DNA of 64,000 bases from NCBI GenBank assembly GCA_022823225.1, contig JAJDXM010000085.1, positions 62,001 to 126,000 of the forward strand. The letters run 5' to 3'. Position 1 is the stretch's first letter. Every line of letters begins with the position of its first letter. Source of the stretch: Gemmatimonadota bacterium (GTDB lineage Bacteria; Gemmatimonadota; Gemmatimonadetes; Longimicrobiales; Gaopeijiaceae). The notes beneath the pieces are model-generated. The model saw nothing but the letters and a program-made list of their open reading frames with translations, was not told where the DNA came from and made no database searches. The translations under genes were made by a program, and so were the position numbers. Positions 46,945-55,422 of the stretch are shown here, piece after piece.

Positions 46945-47094
46945 CTGGCAGGCCGTGGAATCGAACGTCATGTGCCTGCGCGGCGGCCCGCTCACTGCCC
47001 CGCAGCCGCCAACGCCAACAATGAAAGTAGCGACACAGCACCGCAACGACACAATCGGACCGGCACAAACGGCTCCGTTGCTTCCCTGCGGGGG

Positions 47095-48048
47095 TTATCC
47101 GCGCGCCCGGCGCCGCGACGCCACGTGGGCGGACACCCGGCGGCTCAGTATCCGCGCCTCGGACCAGTCCCGCAGTCGCATCGAACGGGCGGCGCACGGG
47201 GTGTCGATCGCGTCGGGGAGCATCCCGACGACTTCGGTTCCCGCCACCCTGCCGCCCAGACGCGACACCTTCCGCTCGATCGCGCGGAAGACCTCGCCGG
47301 GATCGGTCGCCGCGGGGTCCTCCAGGTTCATCGCAATCTGGAGCCGATCCTGGCTGCGCAGTCGGAGCGCGAGCGTCCTCAGCCCGGCAAAGCCCCCGCC
47401 GGTCTCGCGGAGTTCCGCCGCGACGCGCTTCGCCACTTCGTGGTCCATTCCCTCGATGTCCACGTTCCACGCGAGCAGGACTTCCCGCGCGCCGACGCAG
47501 ACCGCACCGGCGGCAGGATGCGCCCAACCGTGGAGCACCCGCCCATGCGAGTCCCGGCCCGGCAGGTCGGCGACAGCCCGGTCCCTTCCGGGCGCCTGAC
47601 CGAGCGCCTCGAAACCGCCCCGTCGCAAGGCAGCCAGCGTCTGGCCGGGCGGGTGCGAAGCCTGGGCGTAGAAGTAGACCGGCACCCCGATCTCGGCGAT
47701 GCGGAAACCGACGCGGTGCGCGGCCTCGACCGCGTCCCGCATCCGCATTCCCTTCAGCGGCACGAAGGGCAGCACGTCCAGGGCGCCCACCCGCGGGTGG
47801 ACGCCCTGGTGTTCGCGCAGGTCGATGTTGTCCAGCGCCAGCCGGGCGGCCGCCACGGCTCCGTTCTCCACCGCGCGGGGGGGACCGATCACCGTGACCA
47901 CCGAGCGATGGTGATCCGGATCCATCGTCGTATGGAGGACCTCGCATCCGGCCCGCCCGAACGCGTCGGCCACGGCTTCGACGAACCCGGCGTCCCTCCC
48001 CTGGCTGAAATTGGGGACCGCCTCCAGGACGCGGATTCCCCAGGTCAA
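47095..48048 (-). CDS. ftcD: Glutamate formimidoyltransferase
   Basis: Transfers the formimino group from formiminoglutamate to tetrahydrofolate in histidine breakdown. 317 residues covering the two halves of the transferase (EAVPNFSQGRD, LREHQGVHPRVGALDVLPFVPLKG, VPVYFYAQASHPPGQTLAALRRGGFEAL, LLAWNVDIEGMDHEVAK, LQIAMNLEDPAATDPGEVF), without the C-terminal cyclodeaminase domain. The start TTG 48048 overlaps the fn3 lipoprotein stop in TTGA. No other histidine-degradation gene is nearby, so its role may be general one-carbon metabolism. Confidence 0.93.
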   Translation of the reverse strand: MTWGIRVLEAVPNFSQGRDAGFVEAVADAFGRAGCEVLHTTMDPDHHRSVVTVIGPPRAVENGAVAAARLALDNIDLREHQGVHPRVGALDVLPFVPLKGMRMRDAVEAAHRVGFRIAEIGVPVYFYAQASHPPGQTLAALRRGGFEALGQAPGRDRAVADLPGRDSHGRVLHGWAHPAAGAVCVGAREVLLAWNVDIEGMDHEVAKRVAAELRETGGGFAGLRTLALRLRSQDRLQIAMNLEDPAATDPGEVFRAIERKVSRLGGRVAGTEVVGMLPDAIDTPCAARSMRLRDWSEARILSRRVSAHVASRRRARG

Positions 48049-49187
48049 CGGCCCGGCGTCCCCCTGGCGACGCTCATGCCGGGGTTGCCCGGTTGCGTCT
48101 GGTAGGCCCAATCGAAAACGACAACCTCGCTGCCCTCCTGGTCGTAGCCGCTGACGCTGGCGCGAATCGCCCCGAAACGCACCTCTCCGTCGTCTCCCGG
48201 CACCCGGAGCATGTAGGTATGGCCGGTCACGAGCGACATCTGTTCGCTGCTGTAGCCGGTGACCGGCGCCGTCTCCCACGAAACGCAGTCCACGTCGGAG
48301 GCCGGTCCGCACTTCAGGCTGGAGGTCCAGCGCGTCTCCGGGTGAATCCGCACCCTGGGACCCGGCGCAATCCGGACCCCGTCCGCGTCCGACTCGATCC
48401 GGAAATGGCGGTCGCCGCTGTCCCCCGAAATCACGGCCTCGTTGTGTTCGGATTCCTGGAACCGGAACCCGGAAAGGTCCGGCCTGTCGCGGTAGGAGTA
48501 GATGACCTCGCCGGTATAGTCGGGCCTCGGCGTGCACCTCGCCAGCGCACTCGCGCCGCTCTCGTGCCCCTGGTCGTCCACCGAGGTGATGAAGTAGGTC
48601 ACGGTCTGTCCGTTTTCAGCCAGCATGTCGATGAAGCCCGGGGAATCCGTCTCCCCGAGGAACTGGTCGCCATCGGCGTCGGCGAGGTACACCCGGTACA
48701 CCGAGAAATCCGCCTCGTGCGCAGCATCGTTTTCCCAATGGATGTACGCGGAATTGTCCAGGGCCACCGCCACCACCACCTCCGGAATCGCGGGCGGTAC
48801 GGGATCCGGCACGTAGACGGCCACCGCCTCCGGGGTCGCCGTTTCCAGTCCCGTGTCCGCGTCGAACGCCGAAACGTAGTACTCATAGGTGACGCGGGGC
48901 ACCACGTTGACGTCGCGGTAGACGCACCCGCCGTCGATGCAGCTGGTCACCTCGGCAATGAAGAAATACTCGGGGTCGCTCTCGCGCTTGCCGTAGACAC
49001 GGAAGCCCTCGCCGTCCCAGCCGGATCCGGTCCGCCAATGGAGATCCACCCCGTGAGCGTAGTAGTACGCCTCCAGGTTCCCTGGTCCGTCGGGCGCGTC
49101 CTCCACCACCAGCCAGTCGTCGTCACAGCCCGACAGAATCAGCGACGCCGCCGCCAGCAGCGGCACGAGTACGGTATCGGTTCGCAT
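48045..49187 (-). CDS. Lipoprotein with fibronectin type III-like domains
   Basis: 380 residues. Signal peptide with lipobox LILSGC (mature N-terminus Cys about residue 20), then an acidic DDDW linker. Two fn3-like beta domains follow: about 30-125 (GNLEAYYYAHGVDLHWRTGSG..., TYEYYVSAFDADTG) and about 130-220 (PEVVVAVALDNSAYIHW..., TYFITSVDDQGHESG). A C-terminal beta-rich region has a CGPASDVDC pair. It is likely tethered to the outer membrane and exposed to the periplasm or surface. GGAGGAAT precedes ATG 49187. Family otherwise unknown; its position just after lptD suggests an envelope role. Confidence 0.78.
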   Translation of the reverse strand: MRTDTVLVPLLAAASLILSGCDDDWLVVEDAPDGPGNLEAYYYAHGVDLHWRTGSGWDGEGFRVYGKRESDPEYFFIAEVTSCIDGGCVYRDVNVVPRVTYEYYVSAFDADTGLETATPEAVAVYVPDPVPPAIPEVVVAVALDNSAYIHWENDAAHEADFSVYRVYLADADGDQFLGETDSPGFIDMLAENGQTVTYFITSVDDQGHESGASALARCTPRPDYTGEVIYSYRDRPDLSGFRFQESEHNEAVISGDSGDRHFRIESDADGVRIAPGPRVRIHPETRWTSSLKCGPASDVDCVSWETAPVTGYSSEQMSLVTGHTYMLRVPGDDGEVRFGAIRASVSGYDQEGSEVVVFDWAYQTQPGNPGMSVARGTPGR

Positions 49188-49335
49188 GGCATTCCTCCAT
49201 GTTCGATTGGTCACGACCTGAGGAATCCCCTCGATGCACCTTCCGTACCACAACTCCATCGTGTTGCAGCGCAGCCATTTGCCGGAAAGCCCGGGCTCGC
49301 CGGTTGTCCCACGGTGGGGACGGATGCGCCCCGGC

Positions 49336-52300
49336 TCAGCGACGCCGGCCCTGCCCGCCTCGGCCGGTGGCCCGCTGCTCGTAGTCGAAGTGGAGGTCGC
49401 GGTTGTCCCTCAGGGCGACCTCAAAGACGAAGCTCCAGTTCCCGCTGGGGGTCTGCCGGAAGGAGAAGTCGGCTTCCCAGCGGTGCAGGTTCCGCTGGAG
49501 CGTGATCGTGTGGTCATTGAAGACTCCGGCTTCGATGTCGTACGAACTGCGTGCGCGCACGGACCAATTCTCGGTCGGATTGAAGTTCAGCGACGCCTGC
49601 AGCATTTGACTGCCCCCGAAATCGACTCCCCGGGCGCGCGTGAGCGAATAGGACAGGGAGGTGTTCCAATCCCCGACGCCGCCGCGACGCCCGCCGCCAC
49701 CGCCGGTGCCGCGACGACCGCGGCCGCCCGGCACGACCGTCGCTTCACCCAGGTCCTCGGACTCGAACCCGCTGGGATCCTCGAACGCCGGATCCTCGCC
49801 GAACGGGTCAGCCGGGCCGGGGTCACCGAATCCGGCCCCGGTCTCCTCTTCGCCGGCAGTCTCGCCGGCGGGCTCGGGATCGTCGCCGGCAGCGTCCGCT
49901 TCGTCGCTCTCCGCCGCGACGCGCGCTCCCCCTCTGCCGGGCAGGAGAGAGCCGAGCCAGCCGAACACGGGGGTTCGGTTGCTCAGCGAAAAGGACAGGT
50001 TCATGCTGGAGAGGACGGGAGCGAACACCCTGCTTCCACCCGTGGCGGAAACCCCCGAGTCGTCGAACAGGTCGTGTTCGATAGATACGGTGAAGCCGCG
50101 GAGCATGTCCGAGCTGAGCTGGTTCTGAAGCTTCAGGTTGTCAGCGAACCCGCGGGTGAGGTCACCGAGTTCGCTGGCCTGCTCGAAGTCGTAGGTCACG
50201 GCGCTGGTGCGCCACGCCAGAACGCTGAGCTTGCGTGACTGGGGCAGCCGCCTGGGACCGGCGGTTCGATCGATCGGGGCATCCGCGGCCGCCGAATCCT
50301 CCACCTCCCCGCCGACTCGCATCTCGATGGTCTGGTTCAGGCCGATCACGATTTCGTTCCTGGGCTGTGCTCCCGTGGGGCCGAAAACCGCGGTCTGGAC
50401 CTCCGACGGCTCCGTCCTGGGGGTATAGGCGTAGTCGAAGGTGGGCGAGAACTTGTGCCGGACGCGCCCACCCGCGTAGAAGCCGTAGACATCGGACTTG
50501 AGCTGTGCCCCGAAGGCGATGCGATTGGGGGCGGCGGTGTAGCCGCTGCCCACCGAGCTGGTGTCCGACCGGATGGACCTGCCCGAGAGCGACAGCCGCG
50601 GCGTGATCGTGGTGGACCCCACGAGGTTGCGCTGGTAGTTGATGGTCGTCGACCAGGTGACCTCGTCGGCCTGGTAGTCTCCGGTTTCTTCGGCCAGCCG
50701 GGGAAAGAACGCCGGCCGCTGCAGATCCGCCACGCTGCCGATTCCCCCCATGGATGGGGGAGGGCCCGGGGTGAAGAACCCGTCCGGGATCCCCAGGGTG
50801 ACGTTCCGGTTGAAGTTCATGGTCTGCGACACTGAAAGGGCTCCGGCGGCCAGGGAGGCCGAAAAACCTCCCCGCCACGCTTCCGTGTCGGCCAGGCCGA
50901 AGTTGAAGCCGTTCTCGCCGAGGACCTGCTGCGGGAGGTCGCGCACCGATCGGTTGAGGCGGCCCGAGGCGGAGAACGTGGTGTTGTTGTAGAACCGCGC
51001 GCGGCTCACCGGCGCCGGAAGGAGCGTGATCGTGGAGAGCGAAACGGACGCTGAGGGCAGCGTCAGCTCCTTGCGGTCGTCGGAAAGGTAGTGCTTGCGG
51101 ACGGCGTTCAGGGCGACATTCCCCCAGTCGAAGCGCCGGCTGTACCCGCCTTCGGAGTCGATTGACTGGGTCACCTCGCGGGGATCGAAGGAGTTCTGCC
51201 GCACGAACGAACTGCTTGAGGCGTAGCGGGCCGAAAGCCGCAGCTGGGTCCGCTCCGACATCTGCCAGTTGTATCTGGCGTTGAAGGCCAGCTCGGACCC
51301 TCCGTTTTCCCGCCAGAACTGGCGAAAATCGGCGCGGCCGTCCTGAAACTGCCGCTGCCAGCGATACTGGAGTCCACCGGTGAGGGCCGTATAGTTGCCG
51401 CTCCACCAGTCGAGGCCGACCTGGGCGTCGGCGTAGTCGTTGATCGCCCAGTAGTAGCCGATGTTCGAGACCCGGCGCGAATAGCTCTCCGAGGTGCGCA
51501 CGATGTCGTTGACCGAGAACCGCACCGGCAGGAGTCCGGTGCGGCGCCCCTGCTCGGTGCTCTGCGACAGGAAGGGAAGCCAGAAGACTGGCACGTCCCC
51601 GAAGTAGAGCACGACGTTTCTGGCCACCATCCAGCCGCTGGGCGTCAGCTTCGTCCTCCTCGCGACGAAGTGATAGTGCGGATGTTCCTTGTCGCAGGTC
51701 GTGAACAGCAGGTCGTGACCGTAGGAGATGGTCTCCGACACCGACGGAAAGTCCCCGGAAACACGCCAATTGCCGGCCATCGCACCCATCTCCGTACTGG
51801 CGCCCAGCGCCGTGCCCCTCTGTTCGCGGAGATCGTAGATGAATCGGTCGGCCTTGAGGTCGTTCCCGTCCTGGGCCTTGTAGTTGGCCACCTCCCCGAA
51901 GGTCACCAGGCGGCCCGCCGCCTCGTCGAAGAACAGCGAGTCCCCCGAGAGCTCACGGCCGTCGCGGGTCAGGACCGAATTGCCGCCGCTGCCCAGAAGC
52001 ATCAGGATGCTGTTCAGCGGGTCGTAGCTCGCCCCTTCGCTCCGGTACTCGACCAGCCCGTAGTCCTCCAGCTCGAGGAGCGCCAGCAGCGTCGAGTCCC
52101 GGGAGGGGTCCTCCTCCGCCTCCTCGAGCGAGTCGGGGAGGAGGCCGGTCGAATCGCCGACGCGCCGGTCGAGCCGCTCCAGCCGTTCCTGCATGGCCGC
52201 GCGAAGAGAATCGCTCACCTGCGCCGCGAGGGGGGACGGGCCGCCCGGCAGCGCGCACGCCCCGGCCAGGATCGCCCAATACAGGATCCGCCGGAATCCG

Positions 52301-52368
52301 CACAACGGGGGGCGCGCGCTACGCCGCTCATCCGCGCGCCGGGTGTGCGCCGCCTTGCACGCCGCCAC
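49336..52368 (-). CDS. lptD: LPS-assembly protein LptD-like outer-membrane barrel
   Basis: 1010 residues. A signal peptide (ILYWAILAGACALPGGPSPLAAQ) precedes an OstA/LptA-like jellyroll region (about 110-200: GGNSVLTRDGRELSGDSLFFDE, YKAQDGNDLKADRFIYDL). A long run of alternating beta strands follows, typical of the LptD barrel (FWLPFLSQSTEQGRRTGLLPV marks the conserved barrel entry). An acidic then glycine/arginine-rich low-complexity loop (about residues 820-900) interrupts the barrel before the last strands. It would insert lipopolysaccharide or a similar glycolipid into the outer membrane. The start is GTG 52368, five bases after tatC. Confidence 0.87.
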   Translation of the reverse strand: MAACKAAHTRRADERRSARPPLCGFRRILYWAILAGACALPGGPSPLAAQVSDSLRAAMQERLERLDRRVGDSTGLLPDSLEEAEEDPSRDSTLLALLELEDYGLVEYRSEGASYDPLNSILMLLGSGGNSVLTRDGRELSGDSLFFDEAAGRLVTFGEVANYKAQDGNDLKADRFIYDLREQRGTALGASTEMGAMAGNWRVSGDFPSVSETISYGHDLLFTTCDKEHPHYHFVARRTKLTPSGWMVARNVVLYFGDVPVFWLPFLSQSTEQGRRTGLLPVRFSVNDIVRTSESYSRRVSNIGYYWAINDYADAQVGLDWWSGNYTALTGGLQYRWQRQFQDGRADFRQFWRENGGSELAFNARYNWQMSERTQLRLSARYASSSSFVRQNSFDPREVTQSIDSEGGYSRRFDWGNVALNAVRKHYLSDDRKELTLPSASVSLSTITLLPAPVSRARFYNNTTFSASGRLNRSVRDLPQQVLGENGFNFGLADTEAWRGGFSASLAAGALSVSQTMNFNRNVTLGIPDGFFTPGPPPSMGGIGSVADLQRPAFFPRLAEETGDYQADEVTWSTTINYQRNLVGSTTITPRLSLSGRSIRSDTSSVGSGYTAAPNRIAFGAQLKSDVYGFYAGGRVRHKFSPTFDYAYTPRTEPSEVQTAVFGPTGAQPRNEIVIGLNQTIEMRVGGEVEDSAAADAPIDRTAGPRRLPQSRKLSVLAWRTSAVTYDFEQASELGDLTRGFADNLKLQNQLSSDMLRGFTVSIEHDLFDDSGVSATGGSRVFAPVLSSMNLSFSLSNRTPVFGWLGSLLPGRGGARVAAESDEADAAGDDPEPAGETAGEEETGAGFGDPGPADPFGEDPAFEDPSGFESEDLGEATVVPGGRGRRGTGGGGGRRGGVGDWNTSLSYSLTRARGVDFGGSQMLQASLNFNPTENWSVRARSSYDIEAGVFNDHTITLQRNLHRWEADFSFRQTPSGNWSFVFEVALRDNRDLHFDYEQRATGRGGQGRRR

Positions 52369-52373
52369 CCGGC

Positions 52374-53294
52374 CTACTCCTCCGCGTCCGGGCCGGAGGG
52401 GCCGGTCGGCGCCGCCGGGTCACCGTGGTCGTAGGGCGTGGCATCCGGACTCACCGTCCCGGGCGCATCCACAGCCACCGAATCAGATGGCGGTGCGGCC
52501 TCCTCGACGGAGCCCTCCTTATCCTCGCGCTTCCGCCAAACCAGCACGGAAAGCAGGATGCCGAACTCGTAGAGTGCAACCATGGGAACCATCATCAGCA
52601 ATGTCAGCAGCAGCAGGTCACCTGGTGAAATGATGCTGGCGACCACGAGGATCGCGACGATCGCGTGGCGCCGTTTGCTCCGCAGAAAGGCCGGCGTAAT
52701 GACACGAAGCGCGCTCAGGACCAGAACCACCACCGGCAGTTCGAAGATGGCCCCGAACCCTATGTGGAGTCTGACGACGTAACCGTAGTAGAGGTTTGCC
52801 GTGTAGTCCGACTCCATGGTGGTTTGCATGAAGTTTCCGAAGAACTGCAGGGACACCGGCAGGGCGATGTAATAGGCCATGGCCACGCCCGCAAGAAAGA
52901 GCACGAGACCCAGCCACAGCGCGGGTACGATAGCCCTTTTTTCGCGCTTTTCGAGCGCGGGCGCCAGAAACACCCAGGTCTGATAGAAGATGATGGGAGA
53001 CGAGAGCACGAGCCCGATCGAGAACGACAGGTACAGGAAGACGTAGAACGAGTGCAGGGGCGCCAGGTTGCTGAGCATGTAGTCCGGGCCGTGCACCTCC
53101 CGAAGGGGCTGCACGAGGAGAACGTCGATCTGGTATCGCTGGACCAGCAGCATCCCGATCGCGGTGCCGATCAGCAGCGCCAGCAGGCTCCACAGGATCC
53201 TCCAGCGCAGCTCTTCCAGGTGGTCCAGGAAGGGCATTTCGGCCTTGGGGTTGTTCCGCAACCGCGAAAGGAGGCCGTCCCGCAGTCGATCCAT
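52374..53294 (-). CDS. tatC: Sec-independent translocase TatC
   Basis: 306 residues with six predicted membrane helices. Hallmarks: MPFLDHLEELRWRILWSLLALLIG near the N-terminus, the periplasmic loop with LAPLHSFYVFLYLSFSIGLVLSSPIIFYQTWVFLAPAL, and FGAIFELPVVVLVLSALRVITPAFLRSKRRHAIVAILVVASIISPGD. It recognises twin-arginine signal peptides. The C-terminal 60 residues are an acidic, Pro-rich cytoplasmic tail not found in short TatC. The ATG overlaps the nrdR stop by one base. Confidence 0.97.
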   Translation of the reverse strand: MDRLRDGLLSRLRNNPKAEMPFLDHLEELRWRILWSLLALLIGTAIGMLLVQRYQIDVLLVQPLREVHGPDYMLSNLAPLHSFYVFLYLSFSIGLVLSSPIIFYQTWVFLAPALEKREKRAIVPALWLGLVLFLAGVAMAYYIALPVSLQFFGNFMQTTMESDYTANLYYGYVVRLHIGFGAIFELPVVVLVLSALRVITPAFLRSKRRHAIVAILVVASIISPGDLLLLTLLMMVPMVALYEFGILLSVLVWRKREDKEGSVEEAAPPSDSVAVDAPGTVSPDATPYDHGDPAAPTGPSGPDAEE

Positions 53295-53818
53295 CAGTCT
53301 CCCCCGCTCCCCCGTTCGGCGGCGAGCGGCAATTCGCGCTGGACCCTTTCGCGCGCCTCTCGCCGCTCCCGGATGATCAATTCGTCCACAGCTTCCTGAA
53401 ACTCGTCAATGTGCTCGAAATTCCGGTATACGGACGCATAGCGGATGTAGGCCACGCGGTCCAGAGGCTTGAGCTCCTCCATGACCGCTTCGCCGATCGA
53501 CGACGACGGAATCTCGACCCTCGCGGACCCGGTGAGCGCGTCCTCGACCCGGTCGACCAGGGCCTCGATCTCGGCAGGCGACACCGGGCGCTTCGCGCAG
53601 GCCGTGGCGATCCCGGCCCGCATCTTGTTCCGCTTGAAGGCCTCGGCGCTCCCGTCCCGCTTTGCCACCTGAAGGGGCCGCCGCTCCACGTGCTCGTAGG
53701 TGGTGAAGCGCTGGCCGCAAACGAGGCACTCGCGCCGCCGGCGCACCGCCCTCCCGCCTCGGGCGGACCGGGTATCGACCACCCGGGTCGAACTGGAGTC
53801 ACAGTGTGGGCAACACAT
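53294..53818 (-). CDS. nrdR: Transcriptional repressor NrdR
   Basis: Nucleotide-sensing repressor of ribonucleotide reductase genes. 174 residues: the zinc ribbon MCCPHC...RRRRECLVCGQRFTTYE, then the ATP-cone (KRDGSAEAFKRNKMRAGIATACAKRPVS..., AYIRYASVYRNFEHIDEFQEAVDEL). A short charged tail follows. The ATG is followed by Cys-Cys, unlike the usual MKCPFC, but the ribbon spacing is intact. NrdR boxes were not seen near any gene in the window. Confidence 0.96.
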   Translation of the reverse strand: MCCPHCDSSSTRVVDTRSARGGRAVRRRRECLVCGQRFTTYEHVERRPLQVAKRDGSAEAFKRNKMRAGIATACAKRPVSPAEIEALVDRVEDALTGSARVEIPSSSIGEAVMEELKPLDRVAYIRYASVYRNFEHIDEFQEAVDELIIRERREARERVQRELPLAAERGSGGD

Positions 53819-53847
53819 CGGCGGACGGCCTCAGGACCCCGTGGTGG

Positions 53848-54693
53848 TCAGGGAATCTCGTCGAGCCTGGCGCGTGCCTGCTCCGCGACGCTGTGGTCCG
53901 GGAACGAATCGATCACCTGCAGCAGGAGCGCCCGGGCCTGCTCGAACTCCTCCAGGCTGATATACACCACGGCTGCGCGGTAGAGCGCGTTCGGGACCTG
54001 TTCCGATTCCGGGTAGCGTTCGGGAATGCTGAGGTAGGTGTCAATGGCCTCCCGCGGCTCTTCCTCCCTGATGCTCACCTGGCCGAGATACAGCAGCGCC
54101 CGCGGAGCGTTGTCGCTGTTCGGATAGAACTCCATGAACTGCTCGAAGGCCATGCGCGCGACCTGGCTCTCGGATTCGAAGAGCCGCACGGCCGCGTCGA
54201 ACTCCTCCGCCTCGAAGCTGGCCGCGTCCGTCGCCGGCATCGGCCCGTCCGCCACGACAAGCCCGAGCGAGTCGACTCCGAGCCGGTCGACCTTGTCGCT
54301 CAGCGCCTGGAAGTCGCCGCGCAGATCTCCGAAGCCCCTCTGGAGTTCGGTCAGGGTGTACTGATTCTGACCGACGATCTCGCCAAACTGCAATATGGCC
54401 GCCTCAATGCGGGCGAGGTCCCGGCTGAGCGTGCCCCTGACGTCCAGAACGGATTCGGAGGCGGCCGCCACCGAGTCGAGGGCCTGGCGGTTGCCGCGCT
54501 GCACGGCGAGGCTCAGGTCCTCGAAGGCGGCGCTCTGGGCCTCGTCCATCCTGCGGATCTCGTCCCGGAGATCGACGAGATCGCGCTTGGTGGCACAGGC
54601 CGCCGTGGCGCCCGCGAGGGCGAGCATCCCGACGGCCAGTCGGCAGTAGCCCCGGGAACGGGATGCCACCGGGCTGGCGGTCCGCCGGGTCAT
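53848..54693 (-). CDS. cpoB: Tol-Pal system coordinator CpoB/YbgF
   Basis: 281 residues. Signal with a weak lipobox (AGATAAC), an N-terminal coiled-coil region (about 40-140), then C-terminal tetratricopeptide repeats (VARMAFEQFMEFYPNSDNAPRALLYLGQV, EAIDTYLSIPERYPESEQVPNALYRAAVVYI, QARALLLQVIDSFPDHS). CpoB links TolA to peptidoglycan synthesis during division. The coiled coil is longer than in enteric YbgF. It follows pal by 18 bases. Confidence 0.92.
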   Translation of the reverse strand: MTRRTASPVASRSRGYCRLAVGMLALAGATAACATKRDLVDLRDEIRRMDEAQSAAFEDLSLAVQRGNRQALDSVAAASESVLDVRGTLSRDLARIEAAILQFGEIVGQNQYTLTELQRGFGDLRGDFQALSDKVDRLGVDSLGLVVADGPMPATDAASFEAEEFDAAVRLFESESQVARMAFEQFMEFYPNSDNAPRALLYLGQVSIREEEPREAIDTYLSIPERYPESEQVPNALYRAAVVYISLEEFEQARALLLQVIDSFPDHSVAEQARARLDEIP

Positions 54694-54711
54694 GGGGCGG
54701 CGCGGAGCCTG

Positions 54712-55311
54712 CTAGCCCCCGACGATGGCGTCGCCGCCCGCCGTGATGACGAACTCGACCCGCCGGTTGAGCGCCCAGGCGTCCTCGTTGGAGCCCTGCA
54801 TCGCCGGCTGCTCTTCGCCGTAGGACACGGAGGTGAAGCGATCGGCGCTGATCCCGAATCCGGTCAGGAACTGGATCACCGATTCGGCACGCTCGTTTCC
54901 GAGTGCGATGTTGTACTCGGAGGTGCCGCGCTCGTCGGCGTGGCCTTCCATGCGCAGCATCACTCCGGGGTTGGCGCGCAGAATCTCCATCTTGGCGCGC
55001 AGGGCGGTCTCGGTGTCGGTCCGGATGTTCGACTCGTCGTAGTCGAAGTAGACGGCCTGCATCAGGGTGTTGCGCGCGGCGGCGGCTCGCCTCGCGGTCT
55101 CCCTTGCCTCCGCCTCCCGCTCCGCCTGCAGCCGAGCCTGCTCCGCATTGTAGGCCCGGATCGAGTCCTCTATCCTCTGCGCCTCAGCGAGTTCCTCGGG
55201 CGTCGGACCGGTCGGCGCCGGGTCCTCCATGACCTGCTCCTGTCCTCCACCGCAACCGATGACCAGCAGCGAAACCGCAAGGGCGACGAGAACGAAACGA
55301 GGATTAGACAT
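54712..55311 (-). CDS. pal: Peptidoglycan-associated lipoprotein Pal
   Basis: 199 residues. Lipobox LLVIGC, an Ala/Glu/Arg-rich helical linker (about 40-80), and the OmpA-like domain with VYFDYDESNIRTDTE, LRMEGHADERGTSEYNIALGNERAESVIQFL and SYGEEQPAMQGSNEDAWALNRRVEFV. It anchors the outer membrane to peptidoglycan and interacts with TolB. It appears to have its own promoter at 55375-55403, giving a leader of about 57 bases. Confidence 0.97.
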   Translation of the reverse strand: MSNPRFVLVALAVSLLVIGCGGGQEQVMEDPAPTGPTPEELAEAQRIEDSIRAYNAEQARLQAEREAEARETARRAAAARNTLMQAVYFDYDESNIRTDTETALRAKMEILRANPGVMLRMEGHADERGTSEYNIALGNERAESVIQFLTGFGISADRFTSVSYGEEQPAMQGSNEDAWALNRRVEFVITAGGDAIVGG

Positions 55312-55348
55312 GCCTGCTCCCAGTGGTACAAGTGAGAAATCCGGTGCG

Positions 55349-55362
55349 GACCCAAAAGGGTC
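55349..55362. other. Small hairpin in the pal leader
   Basis: GACCC-AAAA-GGGTC forms a five-base-pair stem with a four-base loop, placed just after the predicted pal transcription start. It is too short and lacks a U-tract for a terminator; an mRNA-stabilising 5' hairpin is more likely. Confidence 0.4.
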
Positions 55363-55374
55363 TCCGACACGTGT

Positions 55375-55403
55375 TATATAGGCGATTCGCCATGAGTATG
55401 CAA
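55375..55403 (-). promoter_or_regulatory. Strong sigma-70 promoter for pal-cpoB
   Basis: On the minus strand TTGCAT (55403-55398) and TATATA (55380-55375) are separated by exactly 17 bases, the best-formed promoter in the window. It lies in the 111-base gap between the tolB stop and pal, about 20 bases past the tolB stop. It would let Pal and CpoB be made in excess of the inner-membrane Tol proteins. Confidence 0.72.
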
Positions 55404-55422
55404 GAGAACCCGGGGCGCATCG

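Noticed and set aside
46945-46971. A further copy of the dispersed repeat at the polyprenyl synthase start
   Set aside because: Only CTGGCAGGCCGTGGA matches; the rest of the unit is absent, so this may be chance or a very decayed remnant.
47024-47054. TTGTGT and TACTTT as a promoter for the polyprenyl synthase
   Set aside because: Careful counting gives a 19-base spacer, outside the favourable range, and both hexamers are weak.
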